Of a DNA stretch of 64,000 nucleotides, positions 44,846-57,170 are shown in pieces. The first letter of the stretch is position 1; each line of letters begins with the position of its first letter. The stretch lies in NCBI GenBank assembly GCA_024349245.1, contig JALDNG010000094.1, positions 501,001 to 565,000 on the forward strand. The letters are read 5' to 3'. The notes under the pieces were generated by a model, which was given only the letters and a program-made list of their open reading frames with translations, was not told the DNA's origin and ran no database searches. A program made the position numbers and the translations under genes. Source of the DNA: Neodontobutis hainanensis. Its lineage: Eukaryota > Chordata > Actinopteri > Gobiiformes > Odontobutidae.

Positions 44846-45630
44846 CAGAAGTCACATTAACAGAAAATTTTCCGTCATTGACGTTTTTTTTCTAGCAGTG
44901 ATGGAAAAATCTGAATGCCATTTGTCATTTTGACAAATTATTCTGAGGGTGATCTATTGTAAATCCTACTCCTGACCAGTTGGTGGCGAATGTAAATATC
45001 AATCAGCAATTATCTTGAATTGTGTCGACTTTGTCACGCTGCATTCAGTTTCAAAAGTGTCACGGTAGCTGACAAACCGACAAATAGTTCTGATATTGTT
45101 AATAAAGATGAAAAAAGAAGACATTATGCAGTGGAGGATGAAAGAGGACAAACGGGAAACACTGAGCAGCGGTTACGGGACAAGCAGCAGCAAAAAGGAG
45201 GTGAAGAAGAGGGACTATTGTGTTCAGTGGGAACCGGAGTTTACGTGGCTGGGAAGGTGGGAAGGAAGAAAAAATGTTTTGCGACATCTGTAGAAAAGCT
45301 AACAGAAGTAACGGACTTGTCAGCGGGTGCACAACAACAGTGATGGACATAAGTTCAGTTTATTTTTGTAATTTCCATTTGTCAGAATGATTTTGTATAA
45401 TATATTGTATTTTCTAGAGTTCAAGCACATTAAAAAAATTAATAAATAAATAAAATATGTCCAATATGCTTGTCTTGAAATTTTTGGAAATTTGATTAAA
45501 ACGAAAAACCATCATAAGTATAATTAAAGCATTAAAATTAAATGTCAAGTAATAATAGAGTAGGACGGAAATTTTACGACTCTGTTTGTCAAAATAACGG
45601 AGAGTAAGAAAGTCTAGTGAAAACCTCTGG
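44846..45630 (+). mobile_element. Short hAT element with decayed finger exon
   Basis: 785 bp between near-identical 8-bp repeats GTCTGGAC (44838-44845) and GTCAGGAC (45631-45638). The left end is CAGAAGTCACATTAACAG and the right end read in reverse is CAGAGGTTTTCACTAGAC. Inside, the plus strand near 45195-45340 reads YCVQWEPEFTWLGRWEGRK and, in a shifted frame, FCDICRKANRSN. This resembles the N-terminal zinc-finger region of ZNF862/KIAA1586-like hAT transposases. The catalytic part is missing, so it is an internally deleted copy. Confidence 0.68.
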
Positions 45631-46359
45631 TCAGGACCATCTTGAAAAACATTGTCTGGCTCCAAAACTGGAGTCATTGATTGGGTCGTGCTACGGAGAA
45701 AGCATCAATAAAAAGTGACAGTAACAGAACAGACTGAGCAGGAGCAGGGACAGCACAAACTGTTCTGTTTGCTGTGCTTGTGATGTTAAGATACCTTTGG
45801 GGCAGTGTTCACAGTGTGTGTAGTGCAAGGTAAAATGGTAATAAAGATTTATATTTTATAACCATGTTAGTCTAATGCCACAGGAGTGTAGTAGGCCAAC
45901 ATAATGGTTTACTTAACTTCTGCATATGCATGGTTTCTTTTAAGTTCAGTGATGGGACTCAATATGAAATAGTCTACTGTAGTAAAAAGTTGTCCTGGCT
46001 GAAACCTGCTGCAGTGAGATGCTCCTGTCAAAGCCTTATAACATATACAAGGAACAAATAATGAATGTTTGAGAAATACTCCTTTACATTTCACAATTGT
46101 AAACAGGTCATAAAATACTGTTGAGTAGAAATAGGAGACATACAGTTTCACAGTTGGTGTGATATTGACAAATGTTAGTCCAAGGTCTAGTTAAGTTTAA
46201 GAAGTCTTGGTTTTCTGTAGGTTTAGTTTTAGCCAATAAACATATATTTAGGCAAGCTTTTAAGTTGATTGGGCTTTTATGTTTTATTTTCTTGTTCTTT
46301 TATTTACATTTTTGCACTTTTTAAAGCACTTTCTGTACCCACTGATTTATTTTTATCTG

Positions 46360-47995
46360 TGAAATGTTTACATACCCTGGCAGAAAAAATGTTATGTGAA
46401 TTTTAATTTTGGGCAATTTTTCAGAGAATATGAATGATAACACAAAATGTTTGCTTTCACTCATAGTTAGTGGTTGGGTGAAGTAATGTATTGTCAAACA
46501 ACTGTGTTTACTTGTTTTATATCATAGTGACAACAGAAACTACCCGAATGATCCTCATCAAAAGTTTACATACCCTGGTGATGTTGGCCTGATAACATGC
46601 ACAAGTGACACAAACATGTTTGAATGGTACTAAAGGTAACCATCCTCACCTGTGATCTGTTTGTTTGTAATCAGTGTGTGTGAATAAAAGGTCAGTGAGG
46701 GATTTCTGGGTTCCTGACAGACTCTAAGCATGAGGGCTAGCTCAATAGCAGTCGGTGGAACAGAGGAGGCTTAAGGCAAGGTTTTACATGCGGAACCACA
46801 GAATTTTATTCCCCAACATTTGAAAGATTTACAAAAGACGTTTTTTTTTAAAAACTGCAGTTCTTGCTTCCTGCAGCATCTGCTCTATGCAGCCTCTTTT
46901 CTTTGACTGAGGTAAAGCACTATTTATAGGAGAGCTACTTCAATTAGCCACTAACCAGAGTACATGTAAGCATAACAATTACTACAGTCCCAATAGCTAT
47001 CATAGCAATCATAAATTCTCTTTGATGATTGACTTTAAAAGCTAGAATCAATACAATCAACTCTAAAACCTCTCAAAACACCCCTCAATCAATTTCCCAC
47101 ATGGTTCGTTGTTGTACCTTCTTTGTGTTCAGGATGCAAAGAAAAACACAAATAACTTAAATACGGGACTCTCTGAAAAAAAAGTGTTGTGGTTGTTTCA
47201 AGATGCACAATAATGAGGCACTTGAAGAAAAATGGGCTGCATGGTCGAGTTGCCAGAAGAAAGCCATTACGACAAAAACAATACTCTTAAAAGCACAGAG
47301 ACAAGCCTCAAAACTTCTGGAACAAAGTCATTTTGGAGTGATGACAAGTCAACAAGGCCTATGATGAAAGGTACACCATTCCAACTGTGAAACACGGAGG
47401 TGGATCATTGATGTTTTGTGGATGTGTGAGCTACAAAGGAACAGGAAAAGATGAATGCAGCATGTTATCAGAAAATACTGGAGGAAAATTTTTACTCATC
47501 AGCCCGGAAACTGTGCATGGAACATACTTTTACGTCCAACATGACAATGATCCAAAGCACAAGGCCAAGTCATTGGCTACAGCAGGAGACTGACCTCAGT
47601 CTCCTGACCTTAATATCATCAAGCCACTCTGGAGAAATCTCAAATGTGCAGTTCATGCAAGAAAGCCCAAGAATTTACAGGAACTGAAGGCTTTTTGCCA
47701 AAAAGAATGGGTAGTTTGGCAATATGAGAAAATAAAGAGCCTCATCCACAACTACCACAATAGACTTCAAGCTGTCATTGATGTTAAAGGTGGCAATACA
47801 CATTATTAAGAACTGGGGTAAACTTTTGATCAGGGTCAATTGGGTAGTTTACCTTATTAGGATTTTTAAAAAATAAACAACATTTTTTTGACAATAAATG
47901 GCTTCACCCAACCACTAACTGCTGTATAATTGAAAAAAGGTTTTTGTGTTATTATTCATATTTTCTGAAAAATGGCCAATTAATTACACATTTCT
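46360..47995 (+). mobile_element. Tc1-like transposon, truncated and interrupted
   Basis: The left terminal region has two copies of GTTTACATACCCTGG (about 46367 and 46562), the inner and outer repeats of an IR/DR end. The right part (47890-47990) matches the left in reverse (TTCATATTTTCTGAAAAATGGCC). The outermost bases on both sides are lost. The transposase occupies about 47165-47810. A block at about 46735-47165 has no Tc1 similarity and replaces the N-terminal coding region. Confidence 0.8.
47165..47810 (+). pseudogene. Tc1 transposase C-terminal two-thirds, dead
   Basis: Recognisable pieces are KHGGGSLMFCGCVS, QHDNDPKHKAKSLATA (second catalytic Asp region), SPDLNIIKPLWRNLKCAVHA (where the usual catalytic Glu before LW is lost) and EKIKSLIHNYHNRLQAVIDV at the C-terminus. 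It contains stops and frame changes, including a TGA after ATAGD. Confidence 0.85.
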
Positions 47996-47999
47996 AAAG

Positions 48000-50900
48000 G
48001 ATTTTGAATACTGATTTGTTATGCAATATGGTAAAACACAGTGATGTCCTGAAGGACAAAGAGCCTTCACATTTTAAAACATGTCCAGATCAAGCAAGAA
48101 TTTTATTGGCCTACTGAAGATGTTCTTTGGTTTTTGTTATATTTAGATTTATTTTTTGATTCTGATGCACTGAGAGGAAACAGAAATGCTATCTTATCTA
48201 GAAATTTGACTAAGTTGTTCTGTTTAAGAGAGCTCTTACATTTGTTAATGTATAAAATAAAAAGACACATCCTTGTGATGAACCAGAGTATACAATGACT
48301 ACAACTACTATAAGGTACAAAATAACACAAAAATAAATTTAGTTTGAAAATACAAAAACAAACAATCTGCATATCAGTTATTCTCTATGGTGTTTAGCTA
48401 TTTAAAGCCAACAGCCTGTTTATGTTTTATAGTCTTATATTAGAGTGAAACTTTAAGATGGGGGTGCCCTCACAGAAATGTCAGAATTTTATTTATTTTT
48501 ATTTTTTTTTTTTAGTGGGGCTCTCTTGACTTTGGTAATGGTTGTGTTAGAACATTTAGCCAGAACATGTTACATCAATCCAAATATACAGTACATTACA
48601 GCAAAAATATTTATTGGAGATAAATAAAAAGTTATGGTCTTATGTAAATGTAGCTGCTGTATTTGTCTTTTTTAGGCTTTGATTGCATTTACAGTCTTAT
48701 AAGTTACATAGTGTTGCTTTAAACATCAGTGACGAGTTGTTTTTTACTAGTGACACTTGTACTTTCACTTGAGTACAAAGGTTTAGTACTCTTTCCATCA
48801 CTGCTTCTATTCAGTGACAGAAATAACTGCTTTTGCTGCCATCACATTCTTCAAGTGCATAATAATGTCCATAGCAAAAGGACAACATGCACAAACGGAC
48901 AAATAGGACAAGTGCCCGTGTTCAAAGAGTTAAATACAAAAAAATGCTTAGTGACTGTAGAAACCTTGGGCCTGATCTTCCTCTCGGCTTAAAGCTTATA
49001 CTTTGTGACACATGGTTCCCAACCTCTACCTAACCCAGGAGTGAACCTTTTGTGCTAATAAATACCTCTATAAAATAAGTGAGGACGTTTTTACAAAAAT
49101 AGTAACTGGACCTGGTTCTTGTAGTATCTCTTTCCTGGAGCTGAAGACTACTGTGAGTCCAGACCTGGTCCTTCACATTGCAGACCCACTCGCACATTCA
49201 CCTGAATCATAGATTGTAAAAAAAATGGATGTTATCCACCCATTGGTCCCCTATTCACCAATATTGTCCTTACAACAGGGCAATAAAATGGCAGTTACAT
49301 CCGGGCTTTTCGGCTTTTACTCCATAGTAAAACAATAGTTTTTAGATACGGACATATTAATCAAAAAATCACCCCCCCGCAGAGTTGTCACATAGTAAAA
49401 ACCTAGCTCTAGAGACCAGAGACATCTTTTGTACCAGGCTGTCTCCTTATATTTCCTCTTTTTGAGCCTGCCCTCTGGTGGACGATGGTATTTCGCTGTA
49501 TTTTGCTGTATTTTACCGTATGGCGGCGCCCTTACTTGAGGACCGTTTAGGAGGTTCCATGAGAGACGCTTGACCTGAACACAAGACATTAAACACTGTA
49601 TCAGCCACAAAAAGCAGCACAGACTTTTTGAACGTTAACGGAAGAAACATACCATGTTTGGACTGTACTGAGCTGCTGTATAACGAAGACCGACACCTTG
49701 CGCAGTTAGCAAGTGTTTACCCGCTGGAGCGAGTTTATGAGCAGATAAGATGCATGAGTACAATCTCTGATAATTCCTGAGTGAAGACTGAGATACAAAC
49801 GGGAAAAAGGGACGTGTAATGTCGGTTTTCTGAAAGAATGTAGCCACTAAACTGTTGTTGTATTTAGTGTCATTTTGGACTGAGGATCGAGCGAGTGAAC
49901 ATCATGTTTACCTATATGAAGGACATTATAGATAAATATATAGCTTCTCACTTAGATGTCATTATTATGAGATCGGTACCCGTTTACACTGGTCTTTACT
50001 TTTAAATAGAAAATTCTTGCTGCAGTAGACTGATGATTGGCCGCTTCAAGATTGTGTCTGTTTGTCCAATATTTTATCATTTATTCATCCTCGTGTTGAT
50101 TTACTCCTACACACCACAGTAAAACACAAGCGTAACAAGTCCCCTGTGAACACTATGTAACCATACTCATTATCATTATGTGAATAAGTTTTCTTTTATT
50201 TTGATATTTTGAATATTTGAGCAGTACCATGTGGGAAGATGGTGTTGTAGGCTTTACTCTTACTCACCGCCATCATAAAAAATGGACTCGACAATACATG
50301 CTAAGACATATTGCAAGAGTTACTGGAGAAGAAGAATTGTCCAGTTTGTGTTCTGTTAGTTTCAGTTGGACTGTGTGTGAGGCTGGAGCTGCTGGATCAT
50401 CAGGCCAAAGAAGGACTGGATGCTCCATTATCTTTCTGAGGTGGACCTGCCTGTCTCTCATCACAGCTAAGCCTGAGATATTGTACAAAACAACAAAAAA
50501 TACTACCCGGGGAGGGGTAAAACTGTTTATTTAGAGCTCAGAATTATTTTTGACCTGAAAATTTGTGTGTTACCTGCCAAGCGCTTTGCGTTTCATCTAA
50601 ATATAGGTTAAAGGACCCAGTTTTCAAGTTGAAGACGTTTCGGCTCTAATTCCAAGAGACTATCAATTCTTAGATCAACTGGTAAGAGAGCTGAGCTTAT
50701 ATCTCTAGAGGGAGGAGTTTTTTGCGGGATGGCAGGGAAGCAGGGGTGGCACTACCTCCCCCTGCCTGCTGAATTATGTCACTACATCAACTGACAAATA
50801 AGTAAAAAATGCAATAAAGAAATGCAATAAAATAAAAACAATTTTGAGAAATAAATCTGACATAAACCTTTAGCCTACTGTTCTGTAATGTAGGGCCAAA

Positions 50901-51130
50901 GTGTCTGGGTGATATTTGATTTCATCAAGATAACAGCTTCAGTGACCTTTTTGGACTGAACGACTAATAATAATAATCGATGATTAGATTTATTATAAGA
51001 CTTCAGGACCGCTTCAAGGAGTCCCTTTTACTTAATGTGTTCATATGGTGCTGGCGTATCTCATGGAATTGGGCTTAGGTGCTCGTTCTGTCTGTTTGAG
51101 GTAAAGCATGTCTGTGTTCACAAAAGTCTA
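48000..51130. other. Unassigned sequence
   Basis: No gene is supported. Frames at 49317-49610 (minus) and 50217-50534 (plus) have no recognisable domain. There are T-rich runs near 48490. Confidence 0.35.
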
Positions 51131-51765
51131 GTTATGGTTCTTGTGTACAAATCCCCTTTTTCTCATTGAGGGCAACTTTAAACTCATCTCTCCTGTCAAC
51201 AAGAAAAGCTAGTTTCGTGAGCCATTTGTGATCACTCAACTCAAGAACAGCCTTCCTATCCTTCTCCATGAAGGTTTTCACTTCTTCTCTCAACTCAAAA
51301 AATCTTTTCAAGACATTTCCACTGCTGAGCCAACGTACCTCGGTAAAATAGAGCACATCTTCATATTCTGACTCCATTTCCTCTAAAAAAGCATGGAACC
51401 TCCTGTGCTTTAAGCCCCTGGATCTGATTTGGTTGACGCATTTCAACAGACATCACATTGTCAGACCCCAGGCATTTGATGCAAAGGGCCTGCTGATGGA
51501 TGATGCGGTGCAGAGCAATGGCCTCCTCTACACCCTCCTCTTCCAGTTTACTTTGAACAAGTGCCACCAGTCCATTTTTCTTCCCTGTCATTGATGGTGC
51601 TTCGTCGGTTGTTATTCCAGCAAAATTCTTCCATGGCAAACTGGCATTCTCAATGGCATCACACAGCTGAAAAAAAGCCAGCTTTCCCCAAAGCAAATCC
51701 CAGCTCTCTCCATGGTTCAAATGCTCGGGCCATGTTTACTCTGGTTTTTCCCTGACACTAGTAAC
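51130..51765 (-). pseudogene. hAT transposase middle region (GTF2IRD2/ZBED5-like), frameshifted
   Basis: Two overlapping minus-strand frames together cover one protein region: ITTDEAPSMTGKKNGLVALV (second catalytic Asp region) and ALHRIIHQQALCIK, then after a frame change near 51430 MKCVNQIRSRGLKHRRFHAF, TEVRWLSSGNVLKRFFELRE and LAFLVDRRDEFKVAL. The same blocks occur in the element at 2098-7064, but this copy belongs to a different subfamily. N- and C-terminal parts and element ends are not visible. Confidence 0.82.
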
Positions 51766-53459
51766 TATCCCATTTTCCTCTTCAGGCCCTGCTCCATATA
51801 AAAATGTTTTTTTGTTTTATTTTAAGTTTGCGTTGTACTGCTGTAGGCCAGTCATTTTTTGGTTTTCGCGGAGTCCCTCTGATAGCGTTTCCTCCCAGAT
51901 GCCAAGGGAAGCAGGCTTCCTTAGTTTTTCAGACAAAGAGTTGTCATTGATATAAACTCTAAATACATTTTATCTTTTGTGATTTTCCGCTTATTTCTTT
52001 TTTTTTTCTCTAATTACTCTCAAGGGAGGCAAAGCTGAGGTTAGCCTGCCTTTGTGGGAAAAAAAAGTGATTTTTGAGCAAGGTGAGAGTTTGTCATGAC
52101 AATGCTCCTCTGGGATTGGTCAGACTTGAGCCTGAGGAGGACACTTTGCACTTTGCCTCTTTAGACACAAATCAAATGACAGTATTGATGTCAAGTAATT
52201 TAAAGCACATAGTGAGTGTGACATTTAAATGTGTTTACAGTTTAATATACACCATTAGCTAAAGTGCTGCAATTAAGCTAGTATTTTATTAGTATGGAGG
52301 GCGGTAATTTACATTATTTAGTAAAAAAAAGTTTTACAATGTTACCATTGAACAGTGGCTTAAAATAAAATCTGATGGCAGGTCAACATCAAAACTTGGG
52401 CTGCGTTCGGAGAGGAGAAAGGGTCCTAGGCTTATTACTGAGAGTGGCTCACTGCCAGCGCTAAACTTCAGCGGCTGTCTTGCTGGCCCTGTCTTATTTC
52501 TAAAAAAGGATGGCTGCTCAACCTGCTGAGCCTCCCATCAACTGTGCTGTGAAACAGAAGTTTTTCGGGCACATATACTGTAAGCACCAAGCGGCACAAT
52601 GAGCAGGTGAAAATAAGCTGGGACACTCTTAAGAGACTAAAAGCCCAATCTTACCCCTTGCAAATGTCTCATAGTCAATAACCCATGTCTGATTTGACAT
52701 CTTCCACCTGACGCAGGTGTGTACGAGCCGCTATGCACTGCTCTGGGAATTCTGAGATGGGGTTTTGTTGCAAGACGGACTAAAACCTGTTATCATTTAA
52801 GTATTTGAAGGATTCAAAGCACCATGCTATTTGAGATTTAGGCCCAATCTCAATTCTCTAATTTACCCCTACCCTTTCCTCTTGACCCTCCAAATGAAGG
52901 GGTAAGTGATAGAGCTAAGATTAAAGGTTACCCCTAAGAACTGGGACACCCGACCTGTTGGGGCATAGATAAATAATACAATTTATAATAATATAAGGTT
53001 TATAAAAGATGTCATATAACATAACATATAGTACAAGTATTCATAATATAGGCTATATATAATCATAACATAATTTTACGATAAGGTCTATTAATACAGC
53101 CGTCATCATCGTACAGCGTATGAACAGTTTATTTTGACTTGAGTCTTGCTCTGAACAGTTTCAGCTGCTGTTTGCTCAGTCGCTGTCACAGATACAAGAC
53201 AATGAATGATACAACATATCAGTTTATATTGGCAAAAAATATTATGTTGCACAAAGTGTTGTGCATTAGCTTAGAAAAAGTTTAAAAACAAAAATATGAG
53301 ACTGATCTGTCAATGAGATGTGAACATTAGCAAACAGCAAATTTACAAAACTTTCCGAGGAGAAAACAGATCAGTGCATAAAGAAATTCAAAATTTAAAG
53401 GAACAAAAAATTCAAAATATTGTTTTTGCTCGAGTAATTTATTTATTTATTTATTTATT
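51766..53459. other. Unassigned sequence
   Basis: No gene or named repeat is recognised. A TTTA microsatellite closes the stretch at 53438-53464. Confidence 0.3.
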
Positions 53460-53464
53460 TATTA
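53438..53464. repeat. (TTTA)n microsatellite
   Basis: About seven units, directly preceding the dispersed repeat that begins GGCCCGAGCCGGTGATGACC. Confidence 0.95.
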
Positions 53465-54800
53465 GGCCCGAGCCGGTGATGACCAGGATGGCGAGTTATT
53501 TTTTTTAATTGTTTATTTTCTTCTTCTTTTTAATTTTCTGCAAAATAATCCTTAATTTGACCCAGTAAACATGCGCAAAAAGTCATTTTTATTGGTCCCA
53601 AAATTTAAGGCCTCCAAAAAATGTATGTATTTGAAGTCAAAATCCATTGAAAGTGAAAGTAATTTTTTTCCAATGTAGAAATACAAAACTTGGTACACCT
53701 CAGGGCAAACAGAAAAGTCTATGACAGCCACAGCCTAAACTCAACAGGAAGTCCACCATGTGGGGTGAAATGCATGGCCACCTAAATCGCACCCCTTAGG
53801 CCAAAAGATTCAACTCATTGTGTAGTCATCTAAATGGCCCCAAATTTGGTGAGTATCATCTAGACACATGTGCCAAAAAAAGTTGTGACTTTGATTTTGA
53901 TATCTTATCGGGTGTGGGTGTGGCAAGCCTGTAACGCGGTGGCCCTTTTTGTCATGTCCTGGTGTTATCTGTTAGTCTGCTGATGTAATGTATTTCATTT
54001 CCTGTCTTAATGTGTGTATGTCAAGTGTGTATGTCAGATTGACTTCCTGTCCTTGTGTTTTTCCCTCCGTTGTGATTACCTGCTCCGCCCTAATGTGCTT
54101 CACCTGTCCCTTGTTATGTGCCTCCTTATCCGTGTGTTTACAATGATCAGTGTGAGATTGTCTTCACCCCTAGTAGTAGTGGACCCTGTCATGATGTCAA
54201 CCTCGGCTTGTGAATATGGACTTTGCACTTGTAAACACAAATAAAAACTTCTGAGAGCATATGCCTTTGTGGGGTTCTGCCTTGAGAGTCCTCTTAACTG
54301 TTCCAGACACCAGGTCGTGACACTTTTTGTGAAAATAAAATATTTGTTAACTCTCAAACACATTCTCGGGCCGAGGTGGAACCTAAAAGGCATTTGTGCA
54401 CATAGCAACGCCCCAAATATGTGGAAAAAGTCAATGGGAAGGGAAAATTTTAGTTTGTCGTAGGCAAATGAAACTTGGTACACACATCCAGCATGGGCTT
54501 ATGAACATAAAAGCCTATGGAGACCACATCCTATCACACAGGGGAAGGCGACCAAAATGATTGGTCCCAAAATTCAAGGTTGACAAAGATTTTATGTCTA
54601 ATGAAATATGGCGACTCCTGGAAAATGAAAATACATTCGGCCTATGGGAAGTGAATGTATTTTTTTTCCAACATAGAAAAACAAATTGACATTACAGTGA
54701 GCAATTTAAAGCACAAAATGCAATCTTCCGAGTACGTGTGTCCCTGCGGTTTCAAGAGAGGCGAGTGCCTTTATCGCCGCTTGCGGCTTTAATTACTATA
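53460..54800. repeat. Dispersed non-coding fish repeat, copy 2, split by a solo LTR
   Basis: It starts with GGCCCGAGCCGGTGATGACC. Block A (53660-53880; CAGCCACAGCCTAAACTCAA) and block B (54700-54795; TTTAAAGCACAAAATGCAAT, CCGCTTGCGGCTTTAAT) match 7545-7740 and 8219-8315 in the same order. The solo LTR at 53950-54322 lies between them. It is non-coding. Confidence 0.62.
53950..54322 (+). mobile_element. Solo LTR, copy 2
   Basis: A 373-bp unit from TGTCATGTCC to GGTCGTGACA, flanked by the 5-bp duplication CTTTT (53945-53949, 54323-54327). AATAAA lies at about 54240. It shares GTGATTACCTGCTCC and TTCACCTGTCCCTTGTTATG-like text with the LTR at 15366-15841, which is in the opposite orientation. 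No internal retroelement genes. Confidence 0.82.
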
Positions 54801-56194
54801 AGCGATAGAAGTTGGACGGATGGAGGGATGGATGGACAAATAACATCATATGAAACGTGATAAAGTCATCATATCAAACCATAAAAGCCATTAAAATGAT
54901 CAAAACATAAAAACTTGTACAGAAGATGCATAACATTTTTCCACAGAGATTGTGGACTGCTGAAGGAAATCTAAAAACTTTAATCTGAAAGGTTTGGTTA
55001 AATCAGACTAAATAGTGCTTCTCCAGGAAAGTCATGTCACTATTATTTAGTTCATTATTTAATTTAAACTTATATTTTAACCGTGTTAAACCATTGTTGT
55101 TATTACATTATGCTAAACATTAGGTTAACCAGGCATCACCTGCTACATTTTCCCATATTAATCTCAACCGTAACATATTCAAACAGATTATCAATTGCTA
55201 ATGTCATGTTGTTCACCACTTTGGCATTTACATACATGTCCACATAAAGAGGTCCACACTTCAGAACTTTTCTGGTTTCTGTTTTAGATTAAGTAGCCAT
55301 CAAGTGTAGAGTTAACTTAACTTCTTTCTTAAGTTTCTTCTTATTTATCCGTGTTTCTTAAATAACAACCGTTAATAATTATTGTTTATCTATTATTAAC
55401 AAAATGCTAAAGGATTTATTACCCATATTGTTTTGAAAATGCTTTTAAATGTTAGTAATGATCTTTTTTATTTTTGGGATTTTCTTTGGGATTTTTTTTT
55501 TTTTTTTTTACACCAATAAATTGTTTTGTTTTTGTTTTGTTTGGGGTGAGCTGATAGCTCAAATATTTAACTTCTGGCTTACACTGTTGTAGTTGACCTT
55601 GTTTTAGTTTTTAGTTCAAGTGGTCATTTTCATTCTCCCCCAGTAACTCTGTCCCAGTTGTTCTTAGTGCCTTCATTCTGATATTGAGAGCCTCTAAAAT
55701 GTCTCCTCCTAATAGATACATAGAATAGTTTTGCAAAATAGCAAAAACAGATTTTATTTTGGCTCCAATTTATGGCTCTTTAACTTCGTTCTTTGATCTG
55801 CATGCTCTGGTGTCACATAAAAATGTATTAGAAAATCTACTCTGTGCTCTGTGTGTCTCGAATGATACTATGTGTGTGCACATGATCTTAAGTCCTAATG
55901 TCCAGTCAGGCTTGCTCCTGCTGTGGCCTGGGTGTCAAGCTTCCACATTTTGCTCTGTCCCTTCTCACTCCGCACTCTCTGGCCCAGTGCCACATTTGAA
56001 GTATGTGTTATCATTGCTGCCATATCCATTTTTTTTAGCTGATTAGTGCACGGGTTAGTACCTGCTCTGTTTACAGTTTGAGAACGCGTCTTCTGCTTCT
56101 ATGTCTGATCTGCTGCACACCAACAGCTGCTTGTAGGTTATGGAGGAGTGGGTGGAGCGGGCGGAGGGTGCTTTGGAGGAGTGTGGCAGGAGTG
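54801..56194. other. Unassigned sequence
   Basis: No gene is supported. A T-run lies at 55492-55509. The 95-codon frame at 55759-56046 has no motif. Confidence 0.3.
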
Positions 56195-56683
56195 GTAGAC
56201 ACTAGTGATGGGAAGATCGGATCATTTTACTGACTCAGTTCTTTAAGTCTCGTTCAGCAAAATGAACGAATCTTTTTTCAAGTCATTTCGTTCATTTCAG
56301 CAAAATCTAATTAAAATGTTACATGTTAAATTTTTCTACACATTTAGTACTTTTGGAATAAAAACTATAAGCTAATGCAGCCATGGCCAAACTTTGAAAA
56401 ATAAATTATAAATGCATTGCAGCTCGCTTCAGGCAGAGAGTTCCACTCACCTCTTAATCCAAATCGTTTTTTCTTTTGTCACTTCATATTTAGCTAATCA
56501 CGTCTGTTCCCTGGAAAGTTTAGTTCACCTCTCGTGTCTTTAAGCCGTTAGTTCTGTCAACATGTCCGGTCTGGGCCGTGACAGCCTCATGTAGCTGTTA
56601 GCTAGCTGTAGCTAATACATCCGTCGTTCGTTCATCAAGTCCCAGCCTATACTTAAGGCTATACAGTTACCGGAAACAGAAAG

Positions 56684-57170
56684 GAGTCGTTCATCCCCCG
56701 AGTCTTTGAGTCGTTCATCCCCCGAGTCTTTGAGTCGTTCATCCCCCGAGTCTTTGAGTCGTTCATCTCCCGAGTCTTTGAGTCGTTCATCCCCGAGTCT
56801 TTGAGTCGCTCATCCCCGAGTCTCTGAGTCGCTCATCTCCGAGTCTTTGAGTCGTTCATCCCCGAGTCTTTGAGTCGTTCATCCCCCGAGTCTCTGAGTC
56901 GTTCATCCCCCGAGTCTTTGAGTCGTTCATCCCCCGAGTCTCTGAGTCGTTCATCTCCCGAGTCTTTGAGTCGTTCATCCCCCGAGTCTCTGAGTCGTTC
57001 ATCTCCCGAGTCTTTGAGTCGTTCATCTCCCGAGTCTTTGAGTCGTTCATCTCCCGAGTCTTTGAGTCGTTCATCTCCCGAGTCTTTGAGTCGTTCATCT
57101 CCCGAGTCTTTGAGTCGTTCATCTCCCGAGTCTTTGAGTCGTTCATCTCCCGAGTCTCTGAGTCGTTCAT
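56684..57170. repeat. 24-bp tandem array, 21 copies
   Basis: Units are GAGTCGTTCATCTCCCGAGT plus CTTT, with 21 starts of GAGTCG(T/C)TCAT from 56684 to 57160. Four consecutive units (starting at about 56780) are 23 bp, the others 24. Because 24 is divisible by three, both strands stay open and encode eight-residue repeats (SPESLSRS on plus, GDERLKDS on minus). There is no sign these are real proteins. The core GAGTCGTTCAT also forms the right terminus of the host element. Confidence 0.95.

Noticed and set aside
45982..46040. CYP7A1 heme-loop exon (TGTCCTGGC string)
   Set aside because: The frame runs into stops at once and the preceding residues do not resemble the heme loop.
50217..50534. 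105-codon plus-strand gene
   Set aside because: No domain or conserved motif; the frame looks random.
53956..53970. CYP7A1 heme-loop exon (TGTCCTGG string)
   Set aside because: It is part of the solo LTR and has no P450 context.
56684..57170. CRISPR-like array
   Set aside because: Units are contiguous with no unique spacers, and the context is a vertebrate genome.
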